NCBI GenBank assembly: GCA_017629175.1 | Contig: JAGBXS010000086.1 | Coordinates: forward strand, 1-44,739 | Direction of reading: 5' to 3' | Origin: Clostridia bacterium | Lineage (GTDB): Bacteria; Bacillota; Clostridia; Oscillospirales; CAG-382 | DNA: 44,739 nt | Part shown: piece after piece, positions 16,857-26,655 of the stretch | Numbering within the stretch: the stretch's first letter is position 1 | How the letters are laid out: the number at the start of each line of letters is the position of its first letter | Translations under genes and position numbers: made by a program | The notes under the pieces: generated by a model | Told to the model about the DNA's origin: nothing | The model's input: only the letters and a program-made list of their open reading frames with translations | Databases searched by the model: none

Positions 16857-17771
16857 ATGTACAGAAAAAGAACCGACTTAGCCTTGGAAACCCGGGAAAT
16901 GCAAGGAATGGCAGGAGCAAACGACGGTATTTCGGTCACCGAACGACGGGAAGAGGGCATCCTCGTCACTGCCATGGAGATCGCCGAAAAGGGTGCCTCC
17001 CTCTGCGGCAAAGGAGCGGGGCATTATATTACGATAGATGTGGGAACCGCTTGGCGGGAAGATCCCCGTGCCTTTGAAGCTACCGCAACAGTGATCTCAA
17101 AAGAACTTGCGAAAATGCTCCCCGCGGGGAAAGGATGCGTTCTGGCGGCAGGGCTGGGGAACGAAGGCATCACCCCCGACGCGGTAGGACCTTTGGCGGT
17201 GAAGGAGCTTTTGGTCACACGCCATATCAGGCAGGCAGACGAGGGCTTGTTTCAAGCCGCGGGCTTCGGGGAGCTTTCCGCCCTCTCCCCCGGCGTGTTG
17301 GGGCAAACGGGAATCGAAAGTGCCGAGATCCTTTCTGCGGTGGTAAAAAGAATACGCCCGCGATGTGTGATCGCCGTGGATGCCTTGGCCGCCCGCAGGG
17401 TTGCCCGCCTCGCCTCCACCGTTCAGCTTTCCGATACAGGGATCCGTCCCGGCTCGGGAGTTTCCAACCACAGAGCCGCCTTGACCCAAGAGACTTTGGG
17501 GATCCCCGTGATCGCCATGGGTATCCCCACCGTGGTGGACGGAGGCACGTTGGCGCGTGATCTTTTGGAGGAGGTCGCCCCGCAGGACCCCCGTGTTGAA
17601 GAAATTTTAAAAGACTTCCCCGCCGGCAAAGGAAATAACCTCTTCGTCAGCCCCAAGGACATGGACGCCTTGGCAAGCGCCGCCGCAAAGCTGTTGGGCA
17701 CCGCCGTCAATCTGGCGACCCACCCCGATCTGACCATAGAGGAGCTGTTGGCGTTTCCCCGGGGATTTTGA
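16857..17771 (+). CDS. gpr: Germination (spore) protease GPR
   Basis: Aspartic-type endopeptidase that degrades the small acid-soluble proteins protecting DNA in dormant spores, supplying amino acids on germination. It is made as a zymogen in the forespore. 304 residues, with the N-terminal YRKRTDLALETREM, the ITIDVGTAW strand, VAAGLGNEGITPDAVGPLA-like segment, and IRPRCVIAVDALAARR followed by STVQLSDTGIRPGSGVSNHR, all diagnostic of peptidase family A25. GGAG at 16844-16847 supports ATG 16857 over TTG 16842. Expression would be expected from sigma-G; no clear site was identified. Confidence 0.95.
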   Translation: MYRKRTDLALETREMQGMAGANDGISVTERREEGILVTAMEIAEKGASLCGKGAGHYITIDVGTAWREDPRAFEATATVISKELAKMLPAGKGCVLAAGLGNEGITPDAVGPLAVKELLVTRHIRQADEGLFQAAGFGELSALSPGVLGQTGIESAEILSAVVKRIRPRCVIAVDALAARRVARLASTVQLSDTGIRPGSGVSNHRAALTQETLGIPVIAMGIPTVVDGGTLARDLLEEVAPQDPRVEEILKDFPAGKGNNLFVSPKDMDALASAAAKLLGTAVNLATHPDLTIEELLAFPRGF

Positions 17772-17783
17772 GCCCGCAGGTAA

Positions 17784-17813
17784 AACGATGCCGAAAAGCA
17801 TCGTTCTTTTTTT
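17784..17813 (+). terminator. gpr terminator
   Basis: Stem AACGATGC/GCATCGTT with loop CGAAAA followed by a T-run. Confidence 0.88.
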
Positions 17814-17835
17814 GGCAAAAACTTGGCGGGAACAC

Positions 17836-17864
17836 TTGCCATTTCGAAAAAAGTATAGTATAAT
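17836..17864 (+). promoter_or_regulatory. Sigma-A promoter of the murB-whiA-dnaE operon
   Basis: TTGCCA (17836-17841), 17 bp, TATAAT (17859-17864). Confidence 0.82.
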
Positions 17865-17874
17865 AGAGTGATAT

Positions 17875-17896
17875 ATACTATAATTAGGAATAGTAT
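17875..17896. promoter_or_regulatory. Inverted repeat in the murB leader
   Basis: ATACTAT (17875-17881) and ATAGTAT (17890-17896) form a 7-bp inverted repeat separated by 8 bp, starting about 10 bp after the -10 box, i.e. around the transcription start. It could be a repressor site or an mRNA hairpin. Confidence 0.4.
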
Positions 17897-17921
17897 GCTT
17901 TTCCGACAGGAGTGAACCGCT

Positions 17922-18788
17922 TTGAAATCCATTCCCAACCTTCAAGAAAATATCCGTATCGCCCCCTACACCTCCATGCGTGTGGGCGGGACGGTGCGCC
18001 GTTTATACCGCCCCGAAAGTGTAGAGCAGTTGACCGATTTGGTGCTGTCCTGCCGTGAGGAGGGCGTGCCCTATTTGGTGATCGGAAACGCCTCCAACCT
18101 GCTATTCCCCGACGAGGGGTACCAGGGCGCCGTGATCTCCACCGTGGGAATCAAGGAGCTGTCTCTGCAAGGCGGAAAGATCGTCGCCTCCTGCGGCGTT
18201 TCCCTCTCTGCTCTCTCCGTTTTTGCCATGGAGCATGGCATGGACGGTCTGGCATTTGCCTACGGCATCCCCGGCACGGTTGGCGGCGGCGTTTACATGA
18301 ACGCAGGGGCGTACGGCGGAGAGATCTCCGATTGTCTGGAGTCTATTCTCGCATTGACGAAAGATGGAGCGATCCGTACCCTCTCCCGGGAGGAGCTTTC
18401 CCTTTCCTACCGTCACAGCCGTTTGCAGGAGGAGGAGCTGCTCCTTCTTTCCGCCACCTTCCGCTGTGAGGAAGGAATTCCCGCGGAGATCAAAAGCGTG
18501 ATGGATCGCAACATGGCCTCCCGCAAAGAAAAGCAACCGCTGGAATATCCCTCCTGTGGCAGTGCCTTCAAGCGTCCCGCAGGACAATTTGCGGGCGCAT
18601 TGATCCAGGAGGCGGGGTTGAAGGGCTTTTCCATCGGCGGCGCCCAGGTTTCCGAGAAGCACGCGGGTTTTGTGATCAACAAGGGCAGTGCCACCGCCGA
18701 GGACGTAAAGGCATTGCTTGCCCACGTGCAGAAGATCGTTTACGAAAACAGCGGTGTTCTGTTGGAGCCCGAGATCCAAATTCTTTGA
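17922..18788 (+). CDS. murB: UDP-N-acetylenolpyruvoylglucosamine reductase
   Basis: FAD-dependent enzyme that reduces UDP-GlcNAc-enolpyruvate to UDP-MurNAc in peptidoglycan synthesis. 288 residues, type II MurB. Seen are the Arg in YRHSRLQ, the proton-donor Ser in SCGSAFKRP, the final Glu in LLEPEIQIL, and the FAD-binding VIGNASNLL and GIPGTVGGGVYMNAGAYGGE. Translation starts at TTG 17922, 8 nt after AGGAG; no ATG fits. It is the first gene of a five-gene run, and an inverted repeat lies between its promoter and start. Confidence 0.95.
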   Translation: MKSIPNLQENIRIAPYTSMRVGGTVRRLYRPESVEQLTDLVLSCREEGVPYLVIGNASNLLFPDEGYQGAVISTVGIKELSLQGGKIVASCGVSLSALSVFAMEHGMDGLAFAYGIPGTVGGGVYMNAGAYGGEISDCLESILALTKDGAIRTLSREELSLSYRHSRLQEEELLLLSATFRCEEGIPAEIKSVMDRNMASRKEKQPLEYPSCGSAFKRPAGQFAGALIQEAGLKGFSIGGAQVSEKHAGFVINKGSATAEDVKALLAHVQKIVYENSGVLLEPEIQIL

Positions 18789-18821
18789 GTTTTAATTCAT
18801 TATTTTGAAAGGAGCAGGAAT

Positions 18822-19493
18822 ATGTCTTACTCATCCGAGCTGAAGCAGCATTTGCAGACCCTTGGCTTCAAAAAAGAATGCTGTATGCTGGCCTGCTCCG
18901 CAGGTTACGACGGTGAGCCCTTTGACGGTCAGTGCGAACGCTGTCTGGGGTGCTTCCTCCGCGGCGTATTCTTCCGCTACGGGTATCTTACCCCGCCGGA
19001 AAAGGATGCGCTGTTGACCTTTGATTTCTACGACGACTACGCATATCACGTGCAAGAGGTTTTGCAGACGGCGGGGTTTGATGCAAAGGTAACCTCTCGC
19101 CGCGGCAAAAAGCTGATCTATCTCAAAAAGAGCGAATCCGTCTCGGATATCGTCTCCCTGATGGGTGCCACCAAGTACTCCTTGAAGATCATGGAGGTGC
19201 AGGTAGACAAGCAGTTCCGCGGTGAGCTGAACCGCAAGGTCAACGCCGAGACGGCAAATCTGAACCGCACCGCAGGAGCTTCCGCCAAACAGCTTGCCGC
19301 CATCGCCAAGCTGAGAGAGGCTAAGAAGTTCGCCGCCCTTTCGGAAGAGCTGAAGGTCGCGGCAGAAATGCGGGAGGCGCATCCCGAATCCAACTTAGAA
19401 GAATTACGTTTCTTCTTCGAGCCGCCCATCAGCAAAAGCGGGCTGAACCACCGCTTGCGCAAGCTGATCGAGCTGGCCGAGGAGTGTGAATAA
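18822..19493 (+). CDS. whiA: WhiA-family DNA-binding protein, shortened N-terminal domain
   Basis: WhiA joins a degenerate LAGLIDADG homing-endonuclease fold to a C-terminal helix-turn-helix and links cell division to growth in Firmicutes and sporulation in actinomycetes. Here the C-terminal half is canonical (NRKVNAETANLNRTAGASAK, then PPISKSGLNHRLRKLIELA), and LKKSESVSDIVSLMGA ends the N-terminal domain. The protein is only 223 residues against about 300-320 normally: it passes from MSYSSELKQHL almost straight to the second LAGLIDADG repeat (CLGCFLRGVFFRYG). The first repeat is replaced by a short Cys-rich piece (CC, C, C, C, C between 21 and 48). The usual neighbours rapZ and yvcK are absent. 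GGAG precedes ATG 18822. Confidence 0.85.
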   Translation: MSYSSELKQHLQTLGFKKECCMLACSAGYDGEPFDGQCERCLGCFLRGVFFRYGYLTPPEKDALLTFDFYDDYAYHVQEVLQTAGFDAKVTSRRGKKLIYLKKSESVSDIVSLMGATKYSLKIMEVQVDKQFRGELNRKVNAETANLNRTAGASAKQLAAIAKLREAKKFAALSEELKVAAEMREAHPESNLEELRFFFEPPISKSGLNHRLRKLIELAEECE

Positions 19494-19521
19494 CGGGGCA
19501 TCCACCCCGTGGGAGTGTTCT

Positions 19522-22500
19522 ATGGCATTTGTGCATCTTCATCTTCATACAGAATATTCCCTGCTTGACGGCGAATGCCGCATTGAAAAGATCCCCGAGG
19601 CGGTAAAGCTTGCGGGGCAGACTGCCGTCGCCATCACCGACCACGGCGTGATGTACGGCGCAGTCCCCTTTTACAAGGCCTGCAAAAAAGAGGGCGTCAA
19701 GCCCATCATCGGCTGTGAGGTCTACGTTGCCCCCCGCAGTATGGAGGACAAGGATCGCATGGCGGACGGGAACAGCAGTCATTTGGTTCTGCTGGTAAAA
19801 AACGAAGTAGGCTACCGCAATTTGATGGCCATCGTTTCCCGCTCCTTTACCAAGGGCTTCTTTGAAGTCCCCCGCACGGACAAGGCCACCCTGGCAAAGC
19901 ATTCCGCCGGGCTGATCGCCCTCAGCGGATGTCTCCGCGGCGGGATTGCCCAAAGCATTCTGCTGGGTGACCGTTCCGGGGCAAGAGAACAGATCCTCTG
20001 GTACAAAAAGACCTTTGGTGAGAATTTCTATTTGGAGATCGGCAGACACGGTCTGCAAGGGGAGCGGCAGGCGGGGGACGAGCTGATCCGTTTTTCCAAG
20101 GAGCTGCAGGTTCCCCTGGTTGCCACCAACGACGTGCATTATCTGAAGCAGGGGGATCACCAGATCCAAAAGCTTCTTTCCGCCATTAAAAACGGCACCA
20201 CCTTGGAGGAAAGCGGCGGCATGGAGGGGTCTCAGTTCTATCTGAAGACGGAAAGCGAGATGCGCTCCCTCTTCCCCGATCTTCCCGAAGCGTTGGAAAA
20301 TACGGCACGCATCGCAGAGGCTTGCTCCTTCGATTTCGATTTTTCCACCTATCATCTGCCGGTATTCCCTCTCCCCATGGGAGAAACCGCCGTCTCACGC
20401 CTCCGCAGTCTGGCGGAAAACGGGTATCGCAAGAGAATTGCGTTGGGACACACCCAGGGCGGAAACGAATACGAGAAACGGCTGGACTACGAGCTTTCCG
20501 TGATCGGAAATATGGGCTTTGCGGACTACTACCTCATCGTCCACGATTTTGTACGATACGCCAAAAGCAAGGAGATCCCCGTGGGTCCCGGAAGAGGAAG
20601 CGGCGTGGGAAGCCTTGTGGCATATTGCATGGGGATCACCGACGTGGATCCCCTCCCCTTCGGCCTGCTGTTTGAGCGTTTTTTGAACCCCGAACGCATC
20701 AGCATGCCCGACTTTGACATTGATTTCAGCGATGAACGGCGGGGCGAGGTCATTGACTACGTCACCGAAAAATACGGAAGAGACCACGTGGCGCAGATCA
20801 TCACCTTCGGCACCATGGCCTGCAAGCAGGCCTTGCGGGATGCAGGGCGCGCCATGGGGATGCCCTACGCCCAAACGGACGAGATCGTCCGTCTGATACC
20901 CCGTTACGCCAACGTCACCGTAGAAAGCGCCTTGCAGGAAAGCGAGGACTTGCGGAAGCGCTGTGAGGAGGACCCCGAGGCAGACCGCTTGGTGCGTTAC
21001 GCCATGCAGCTGGAGGGCCGCCCCCGTAACACCTCCACCCATGCCACGGGCGTGGTGATCACCGATAAGCCCTTGACGGATTACATTCCCCTGGCGCTGA
21101 ACGATGCCGTTCCCGTGACTCAGTACACCATGAACGTGGTGGCAGATCTGGGACTTCTGAAGATCGATTTCCTCGGGCTCCGCTATCTTTCCATCCTGCG
21201 GGATGCGGAGGTAAGGGTGCAGAAGGAGCATCCCGATTTCCGATTGGATTCCATCCCCATGGATGATGAGAAGGCCTTCAAGCTACTTTGCGGCGGCAAT
21301 TCCCTGGGGCTGTTCCAGCTGGAAAGTGAGGGGATGCAGGGCTTGCTGACAAAATTACAGCCCAAGAGCCTTGCGGATATCATTTCCGTCATCTCCCTTT
21401 ACCGACCGGGGCCTGCCTTGTCCATCGAGACCTTCTTGAAGAACCGCAAGCACCCCGAGCAAACGGAATACCTTCTCCCGGAATTGAAGCCGATCTTGGA
21501 GGAGACCCACGGCTGTATGCTCTATCAAGAGCAGGTGATGCAGGTCTGCCGCAATCTGGCGGGCTTCACCTTCGGCCACGCAGATCTGGTGCGCCGCGCC
21601 ATGGCCAAGAAAAAGCAGGCGGAGATGGAGAAGGAAGCAGTCTTCTTCTACGAGGGCTGTGAGCAAAACGGCATCCCCCGAGACAAGGCCGAGGCCATCT
21701 TTGACCAAATGCGGGAGTTTGCCAAATACGCCTTTAACAAGAGTCACGCCGCGGCGTATGCCGTGATCGCGTACCGCACCGCTTATCTCAAGGCGCACTA
21801 CCCCAAGATCTATATGTGTGCCCTTTTGAACACCTTGGGCGGCAACCGGGAAAAGCTTCCCGAATATGCCGAGGATTGTGCTTCCTTGGGAATTTGCATC
21901 CTGCCCCCTCATGTAAATCATTCCCTGGCGGAGTTCTCCGTGGAAGGGAACGATATCCGCTACGGACTTTCCGGCGTCAAAAACGTGGGCGGATTGGTTG
22001 CCTTGCGCATCGTAACTGCAAGGCAAACGGGGCGTTACCGCTCCTTTGAGGATTTTCTGTCCCGCACCACTCCCGGCATCAACGCCAAGGCGGTGGAAGC
22101 TCTCATCAGCGCAGGGGCGCTGGACGGGCTTGGCGGCTCTCGCGGGAGTCTTCTGGAGGCGTCGGAGCACGCCCTGGAACAGCTTTCCCGCCTACGCAAT
22201 ACCCAATCCGAGGGGCAGATCGGTATGTTCGACACCGATGACCACAAGGAAGAGATCCTGCAGATCACCCTGTCCGCCGAGGAAACCTTAACGGATACCC
22301 AACGGCTGGCCGCCGAAAAGGAGCATACCGGGCTTTACCTTTCCGGCCACCCCTTGGATAAATACGCCTCCCTGCGAAAGAGCATGGGGCTCCCCACCGT
22401 CTCCGAGCTGTACACCGCCTTGTCCCACGGCGCGCCGCATACCAAAAAGGAATGCACCGTTTTGGGAATGGTGACGGGAAAACGGGTGCGGCTGACCAAA

Positions 22501-22974
22501 AAGAACGATTCCATGGCCTTCGTTGCCATTGAAGATACCGGCGGGGAAATGGAGCTGATCCTGTTCCCCAAGGCCTACGAGCAATTTGGCAAGCTCACCG
22601 AGCCCGGAGCCATTCTGCTGTTTTCCGGCGAGGCGGAGCTGGCAGACTCCCGCATGGAGGATGCCCCCGCGGAATTGAAAATGATTTTAAAAAATGTTTC
22701 CAATCCCGAAACAACCCGTCCGAAAAAATCTGCTACCATACAAGAGGTAAAAAAGAACGCAGCGCTGTATTTGAAAGCCACCGCGGCCAATCGGGGCAAT
22801 TTGGACCGTGCCCTTGCCCTCTCCAAGGCCATTCCGGGAGAGGCGCGGATCTTAGTCTACTTTGAAGAAGAAAAGAAGCTGAGAGCCGTAAAGGATGCCA
22901 CTTGCTCTCCCGACGAGGGGCTGATCCATTCGTTAAAGCAGCTGTTGGGCGACGATTGCGTCGCATTAAAGTGA
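19522..22974 (+). CDS. dnaE: DNA polymerase III alpha subunit (DnaE)
   Basis: Replicative-type polymerase of the C family, 1150 residues. Order of domains: PHP (from HLHLHTEYSLLDG at residue 4), palm with the catalytic aspartates Asp399 and Asp401 in PDFDIDF and Asp549 in KIDFLGL, finger and beta-binding region, HhH, and a C-terminal OB fold (CTVLGMVTGKRVRLTKKN, then FVAIEDTGGEMELILF). No 3'-5' exonuclease insertion is present, so it is DnaE, not PolC; Clostridia usually carry both. An upstream in-frame GTG overlapping whiA is rejected in favour of ATG 19522, which has GGGAG. Operon member between whiA and the PBP gene. Confidence 0.95.
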   Translation: MAFVHLHLHTEYSLLDGECRIEKIPEAVKLAGQTAVAITDHGVMYGAVPFYKACKKEGVKPIIGCEVYVAPRSMEDKDRMADGNSSHLVLLVKNEVGYRNLMAIVSRSFTKGFFEVPRTDKATLAKHSAGLIALSGCLRGGIAQSILLGDRSGAREQILWYKKTFGENFYLEIGRHGLQGERQAGDELIRFSKELQVPLVATNDVHYLKQGDHQIQKLLSAIKNGTTLEESGGMEGSQFYLKTESEMRSLFPDLPEALENTARIAEACSFDFDFSTYHLPVFPLPMGETAVSRLRSLAENGYRKRIALGHTQGGNEYEKRLDYELSVIGNMGFADYYLIVHDFVRYAKSKEIPVGPGRGSGVGSLVAYCMGITDVDPLPFGLLFERFLNPERISMPDFDIDFSDERRGEVIDYVTEKYGRDHVAQIITFGTMACKQALRDAGRAMGMPYAQTDEIVRLIPRYANVTVESALQESEDLRKRCEEDPEADRLVRYAMQLEGRPRNTSTHATGVVITDKPLTDYIPLALNDAVPVTQYTMNVVADLGLLKIDFLGLRYLSILRDAEVRVQKEHPDFRLDSIPMDDEKAFKLLCGGNSLGLFQLESEGMQGLLTKLQPKSLADIISVISLYRPGPALSIETFLKNRKHPEQTEYLLPELKPILEETHGCMLYQEQVMQVCRNLAGFTFGHADLVRRAMAKKKQAEMEKEAVFFYEGCEQNGIPRDKAEAIFDQMREFAKYAFNKSHAAAYAVIAYRTAYLKAHYPKIYMCALLNTLGGNREKLPEYAEDCASLGICILPPHVNHSLAEFSVEGNDIRYGLSGVKNVGGLVALRIVTARQTGRYRSFEDFLSRTTPGINAKAVEALISAGALDGLGGSRGSLLEASEHALEQLSRLRNTQSEGQIGMFDTDDHKEEILQITLSAEETLTDTQRLAAEKEHTGLYLSGHPLDKYASLRKSMGLPTVSELYTALSHGAPHTKKECTVLGMVTGKRVRLTKKNDSMAFVAIEDTGGEMELILFPKAYEQFGKLTEPGAILLFSGEAELADSRMEDAPAELKMILKNVSNPETTRPKKSATIQEVKKNAALYLKATAANRGNLDRALALSKAIPGEARILVYFEEEKKLRAVKDATCSPDEGLIHSLKQLLGDDCVALK

Positions 22975-22993
22975 GAAAGGAGCGTTTGATCTG

Positions 22994-25885
22994 ATGAACG
23001 AAGAGAACAAAACGCCAAGAGAGGAATCTTCCGAAGCAAACAAGGAAGAGCAACTCTCCATAGAAGAGCTTTTGGCAAGCGCCAGGGTGGAAAAGGCATC
23101 CAAGCCAGAAGACACGCCGCCCTGCGAGGCCACCTGCAAGGTGGAGCTTCCCACCGATACGGAGGTCATCACTCCCCCGGAGAAACGTGCCCTCACCCGA
23201 GGAGACGAGGACAACAAGACCCGCTTGTTTGACACACCACCTCAGCCGTCCAAGAAGAAAGACAAGGAAAAGAAGCCTTGGCGAAAAACCAAGATTGCTT
23301 TGGCCATTTTGAAGTACACCGGCAAATTCTCCGCCAAAAGCGTGCTGTTTTTGATCCGAAAGGCCTTGACCTATACGCTGAACGTGGTGCTGACCTGCAT
23401 CATGGTGGGCGTTTTGGTGGGCGCGGTATGCGTCATGGCCTTTATGATCTATCTGAACAACTACGTCAATGCGGACTTTACGGGCTTGGACAATCTGAAA
23501 TACGATTCCTCGCTGACAACTTCCCTATATTATGAGGATGCCTACGGCAACGAGATCGAGCTGGAAGAAGATCGACTGTCCTCCAGCGAGAACCGTCTGT
23601 GGGTGCCCTACGACGAGATCCCCAAGGTGCTGATCGATGCATACGTCGCCATTGAGGACCAGCGTTTCTGGGAGCATAACGGCGTGGATACCAAGCGTAC
23701 CCTCTCTGCGGTATATAACTTCTTTGTACCCTCCGGGTCAAACTTTGGCGGCTCTACGCTGACCCAGCAGTTGATCAAAAACGTTACCGGAGAAAACGAC
23801 ACCACCATCCAGCGTAAGATCCAGGAGATCTTCCGTGCCTTGAACGTGGAGAAGAAGTACGATAAGACAGAGATCATGGAAATGTACCTCAACACCATTT
23901 ATCTGTCTCAAAACTGCTACGGTGTCCGTGCCGCGGCGGAGACCTATTTCGGCAAGCAGCTTTCCGAGCTGACCTTGAACGAATGCGCCGCCATCGCATC
24001 CATCGGTAAATCTCCCGTCAAATACGATCCCATCATCAACCCGTTGGATAACTTAGAGCGCCGCAATCTTGTGCTTCGTGAAATGCTGGCTCAGGGGCTC
24101 ATCACCCAGGAAGAGTTTGACGAGGCCTACGATGCGCCCTTGGTGTTCGCAGGCGATGACGACGAGGATCTCGGCACCAAGGTACACTCCTACTACGTGG
24201 ATGCCGTGATCGAGGACGTTATTGCCGATCTGATGGCAACCTACGGCTACGACGAAAGAACCGCTTCCATCCAGCTGTATTCCGGCGGTCTGCAGATCGT
24301 TACCTGCATGGATCCCAAGATCCAAAGCATTCTGGAAGAGGTCTACACCGACGAAAGCTACTGGCCCACCTCCACCGGCTTGCTGGGGCAATCTGCCATG
24401 TGCGTGATGGATCCCGAAACCGGAGACCTGCTGGGCATCGTGGGCGGCAGAGGCGAAAAGAAGGTCGCCCGCGGCTTGAACCGCGCCACCCAAAGCCGCA
24501 GACAGTGCGGCTCCTCCGTCAAGCCCATCTCCGTTTACGCATTGGCTTTGGAATCCGGGCTTTATAACTACGCAGGCCCCTGCGACGACGTCCCCGTGCT
24601 TTACGACGAGACTGCGGAAGCCCACTGGCCGCAAAACTTTAACAAGACCTTTATCGGCAGCACCTATCTGACCTACGCCATCAAGCGTTCTATGAACACC
24701 GTAGCGGCGGATACCTGCGGTCTGCTGGGTGTAGACGCCGTATACGAAAATATGCTGAAGTACGGCTTTACCACGCTGGTGGAAAACCATGTCTCCTCTA
24801 ACGGCACAGTTTTCTCCGATGCCGCGCTGTCTCCCCTTTCCCTGGGCTCCTTCACCTTCGGTGTCACCGTGCGTGAAATGACCCAGGCCTACGCCTGCCT
24901 TGCCAACGACGGTTATTCCGTGAAGGCACGCACTTACTCTGTGGTAAGAGATTCCATGGGGAACGTTCTTTTGAGTAACAACACTGACAACCAGAATAAG
25001 ATCTACTCTGAGGAAACGGTGTATATGATCACCCGTCTGATGCAAAACGTTGTTACCAGCTCCACGGGTACGGCGTACCGTTATATCAACTTCCAGAAGA
25101 ACTTCGGTGGACTTGAGGTTGTGGGCAAGACCGGTACCACCAACGATGATAAGGACTTGTATTTCTGCGGATATACCCCCGATCTGGTTGCCTCCTGCTG
25201 GTATGGCTACGATAACAATAAAACCATCACCACCGGCGGCGGTGCCGCGGCAACCCTTTGGAACAACGTATTCCAAAAAATCTACGAATACTACGAAGAA
25301 GCGGGAATCCGCTACCAAAAGACCTTCACCCAGCCCAACACCATTGCTTACGCCAAGGATACCGGGCTGAGGATCTGTACCATCTCCGGCAAGCTGGCTA
25401 CGGATGCCTGCGACCTTGATATTGCCGTGGTGGTAGACGGCGAATCCTCTGTGGTGACCTCCGATTTCTACTATGTCCGCGCAGAAGCGCCCACGGAATA
25501 CTGCGACAAACACGTTACCGTGCAGTGGGATCAGAACACCAAGGCCATTTGCCTCCCCGGCTGTCTGTGCCCCCAGGAGGATCTTATCACCGTCAGCTTC
25601 CGCCTGAAGTCCAAGGAGGATCGCCTTTTCTACTCCGATCTCCGCATTTCCGACAGCCAATATATCTTTATCCCCGTTCCGGAGAACTACGAGTTCCCCA
25701 CCAAGCGCTCCGTTCCCTTCTTTATAAACCTCTACGATCAAACAGTGGAGGAAGGCAACGAAGACAAGCTCAAAGAGTATCCCGGACATACCTCCGGCGC
25801 AACCTATCCCTATAACCGCTATTGCACCGAGCATAGCTCCGGAACCGTATTTGCGCCCTCCATCAATACGGGAGGCACGCCGTGA
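22994..25885 (+). CDS. Bifunctional class A penicillin-binding protein (PBP1A type)
   Basis: Polymerises glycan strands and cross-links peptides at the outer membrane surface. 963 residues: a charged cytoplasmic tail (1-105, rich in Glu/Lys), one membrane helix (about 130-155), a GT51 glycosyltransferase domain (IEDQRFWEHNGVD with catalytic Glu221; GGSTLTQQLIKN from 252), and a transpeptidase domain with SSVK (nucleophile Ser507, Lys510), SMN (566-568) and KTG (712-714). The C-terminal 150 residues are Cys-containing and less conserved. It lies 19 bp after dnaE and overlaps the next gene in GTGA, so it belongs to the murB operon. The combination with MurB links precursor synthesis and polymerisation. 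Confidence 0.94.
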   Translation: MNEENKTPREESSEANKEEQLSIEELLASARVEKASKPEDTPPCEATCKVELPTDTEVITPPEKRALTRGDEDNKTRLFDTPPQPSKKKDKEKKPWRKTKIALAILKYTGKFSAKSVLFLIRKALTYTLNVVLTCIMVGVLVGAVCVMAFMIYLNNYVNADFTGLDNLKYDSSLTTSLYYEDAYGNEIELEEDRLSSSENRLWVPYDEIPKVLIDAYVAIEDQRFWEHNGVDTKRTLSAVYNFFVPSGSNFGGSTLTQQLIKNVTGENDTTIQRKIQEIFRALNVEKKYDKTEIMEMYLNTIYLSQNCYGVRAAAETYFGKQLSELTLNECAAIASIGKSPVKYDPIINPLDNLERRNLVLREMLAQGLITQEEFDEAYDAPLVFAGDDDEDLGTKVHSYYVDAVIEDVIADLMATYGYDERTASIQLYSGGLQIVTCMDPKIQSILEEVYTDESYWPTSTGLLGQSAMCVMDPETGDLLGIVGGRGEKKVARGLNRATQSRRQCGSSVKPISVYALALESGLYNYAGPCDDVPVLYDETAEAHWPQNFNKTFIGSTYLTYAIKRSMNTVAADTCGLLGVDAVYENMLKYGFTTLVENHVSSNGTVFSDAALSPLSLGSFTFGVTVREMTQAYACLANDGYSVKARTYSVVRDSMGNVLLSNNTDNQNKIYSEETVYMITRLMQNVVTSSTGTAYRYINFQKNFGGLEVVGKTGTTNDDKDLYFCGYTPDLVASCWYGYDNNKTITTGGGAAATLWNNVFQKIYEYYEEAGIRYQKTFTQPNTIAYAKDTGLRICTISGKLATDACDLDIAVVVDGESSVVTSDFYYVRAEAPTEYCDKHVTVQWDQNTKAICLPGCLCPQEDLITVSFRLKSKEDRLFYSDLRISDSQYIFIPVPENYEFPTKRSVPFFINLYDQTVEEGNEDKLKEYPGHTSGATYPYNRYCTEHSSGTVFAPSINTGGTP

Positions 25886-26655
25886 TCAAATCCTGCTCTT
25901 TGCGATATGACCGTACCTTGACCCCCGAGGAATGCGCCAAGAATCTGGCGGAAGCGGGGTTTACCCACGTCTTTCCCATCTGGGGCTTGGAAGACGAGGG
26001 GCTGCGAGACGTTATTGCCGCCCGTGCCCACGGGCTGACCGTAGAAACTCTTCACGCCGCTTACGGCGGCGTGAACGAGATCTGGGTGGACGATGCTCGG
26101 GGAGAAGCCCGCATGGACTTCTTCCTGGATTGCATCCGTGCTGCTTCGGATCTGCAGGTCCCCACAGTGATCACGCACCTCTCCAGCGGGCTGACACCCC
26201 CGCCCATCTCCGAGGTTGGTCTTGCCCGCTATCAACGCATCTGCGACGAAGCAGAGCGTCTGGGGGTCGCCGTGGCGTTTGAAAATCTGCGTTACGTAAG
26301 TTACCTCCGCGCCATCTTCGAAAACGTTCATTCCCCTGCCCGAAAGTTCTGCTATGACTGCGGGCACGAAAACCTTTATGACGGCGGAGACGGTGTTTTG
26401 GAGGCCTTCGGGAAGGATCTTGTGGCGATACATCTCCACGACAATTTGGGAAAGCGTGACGATCATCTCCCGCCTTTCTCCGGTACTGTGGATTGGCAGA
26501 GGCTCTGCAAGCGGCTGAAAAGCAACGGCATCGACTGCCCCATCACCCTGGAGTTAAAGGCCAACGGCGCGGAAGCGGATTTTGCCAAGCATCTCTTCGC
26601 CTGCGCTTGTAAGATCGAAAATATGATCCAAGAGGATACAGAGATCTGCGGTTAA
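25882..26655 (+). CDS. Sugar phosphate isomerase/epimerase family (TIM barrel)
   Basis: 257-residue protein of the xylose-isomerase-like TIM-barrel superfamily (AP endonuclease 2 fold). These enzymes use a metal to isomerise or epimerise sugars or sugar-like compounds. Likely metal-site segments are VAFENLR, FCYDCGHEN, AIHLHDNLGKRDDH and ITLELK, holding Glu, Asp/His, His/Asp and Glu ligands. GTG 25882 overlaps the PBP stop codon and follows GGGAGG. Its place at the end of a wall-synthesis operon is unusual; the substrate is unknown. Confidence 0.85.
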   Translation: MIKSCSLRYDRTLTPEECAKNLAEAGFTHVFPIWGLEDEGLRDVIAARAHGLTVETLHAAYGGVNEIWVDDARGEARMDFFLDCIRAASDLQVPTVITHLSSGLTPPPISEVGLARYQRICDEAERLGVAVAFENLRYVSYLRAIFENVHSPARKFCYDCGHENLYDGGDGVLEAFGKDLVAIHLHDNLGKRDDHLPPFSGTVDWQRLCKRLKSNGIDCPITLELKANGAEADFAKHLFACACKIENMIQEDTEICG

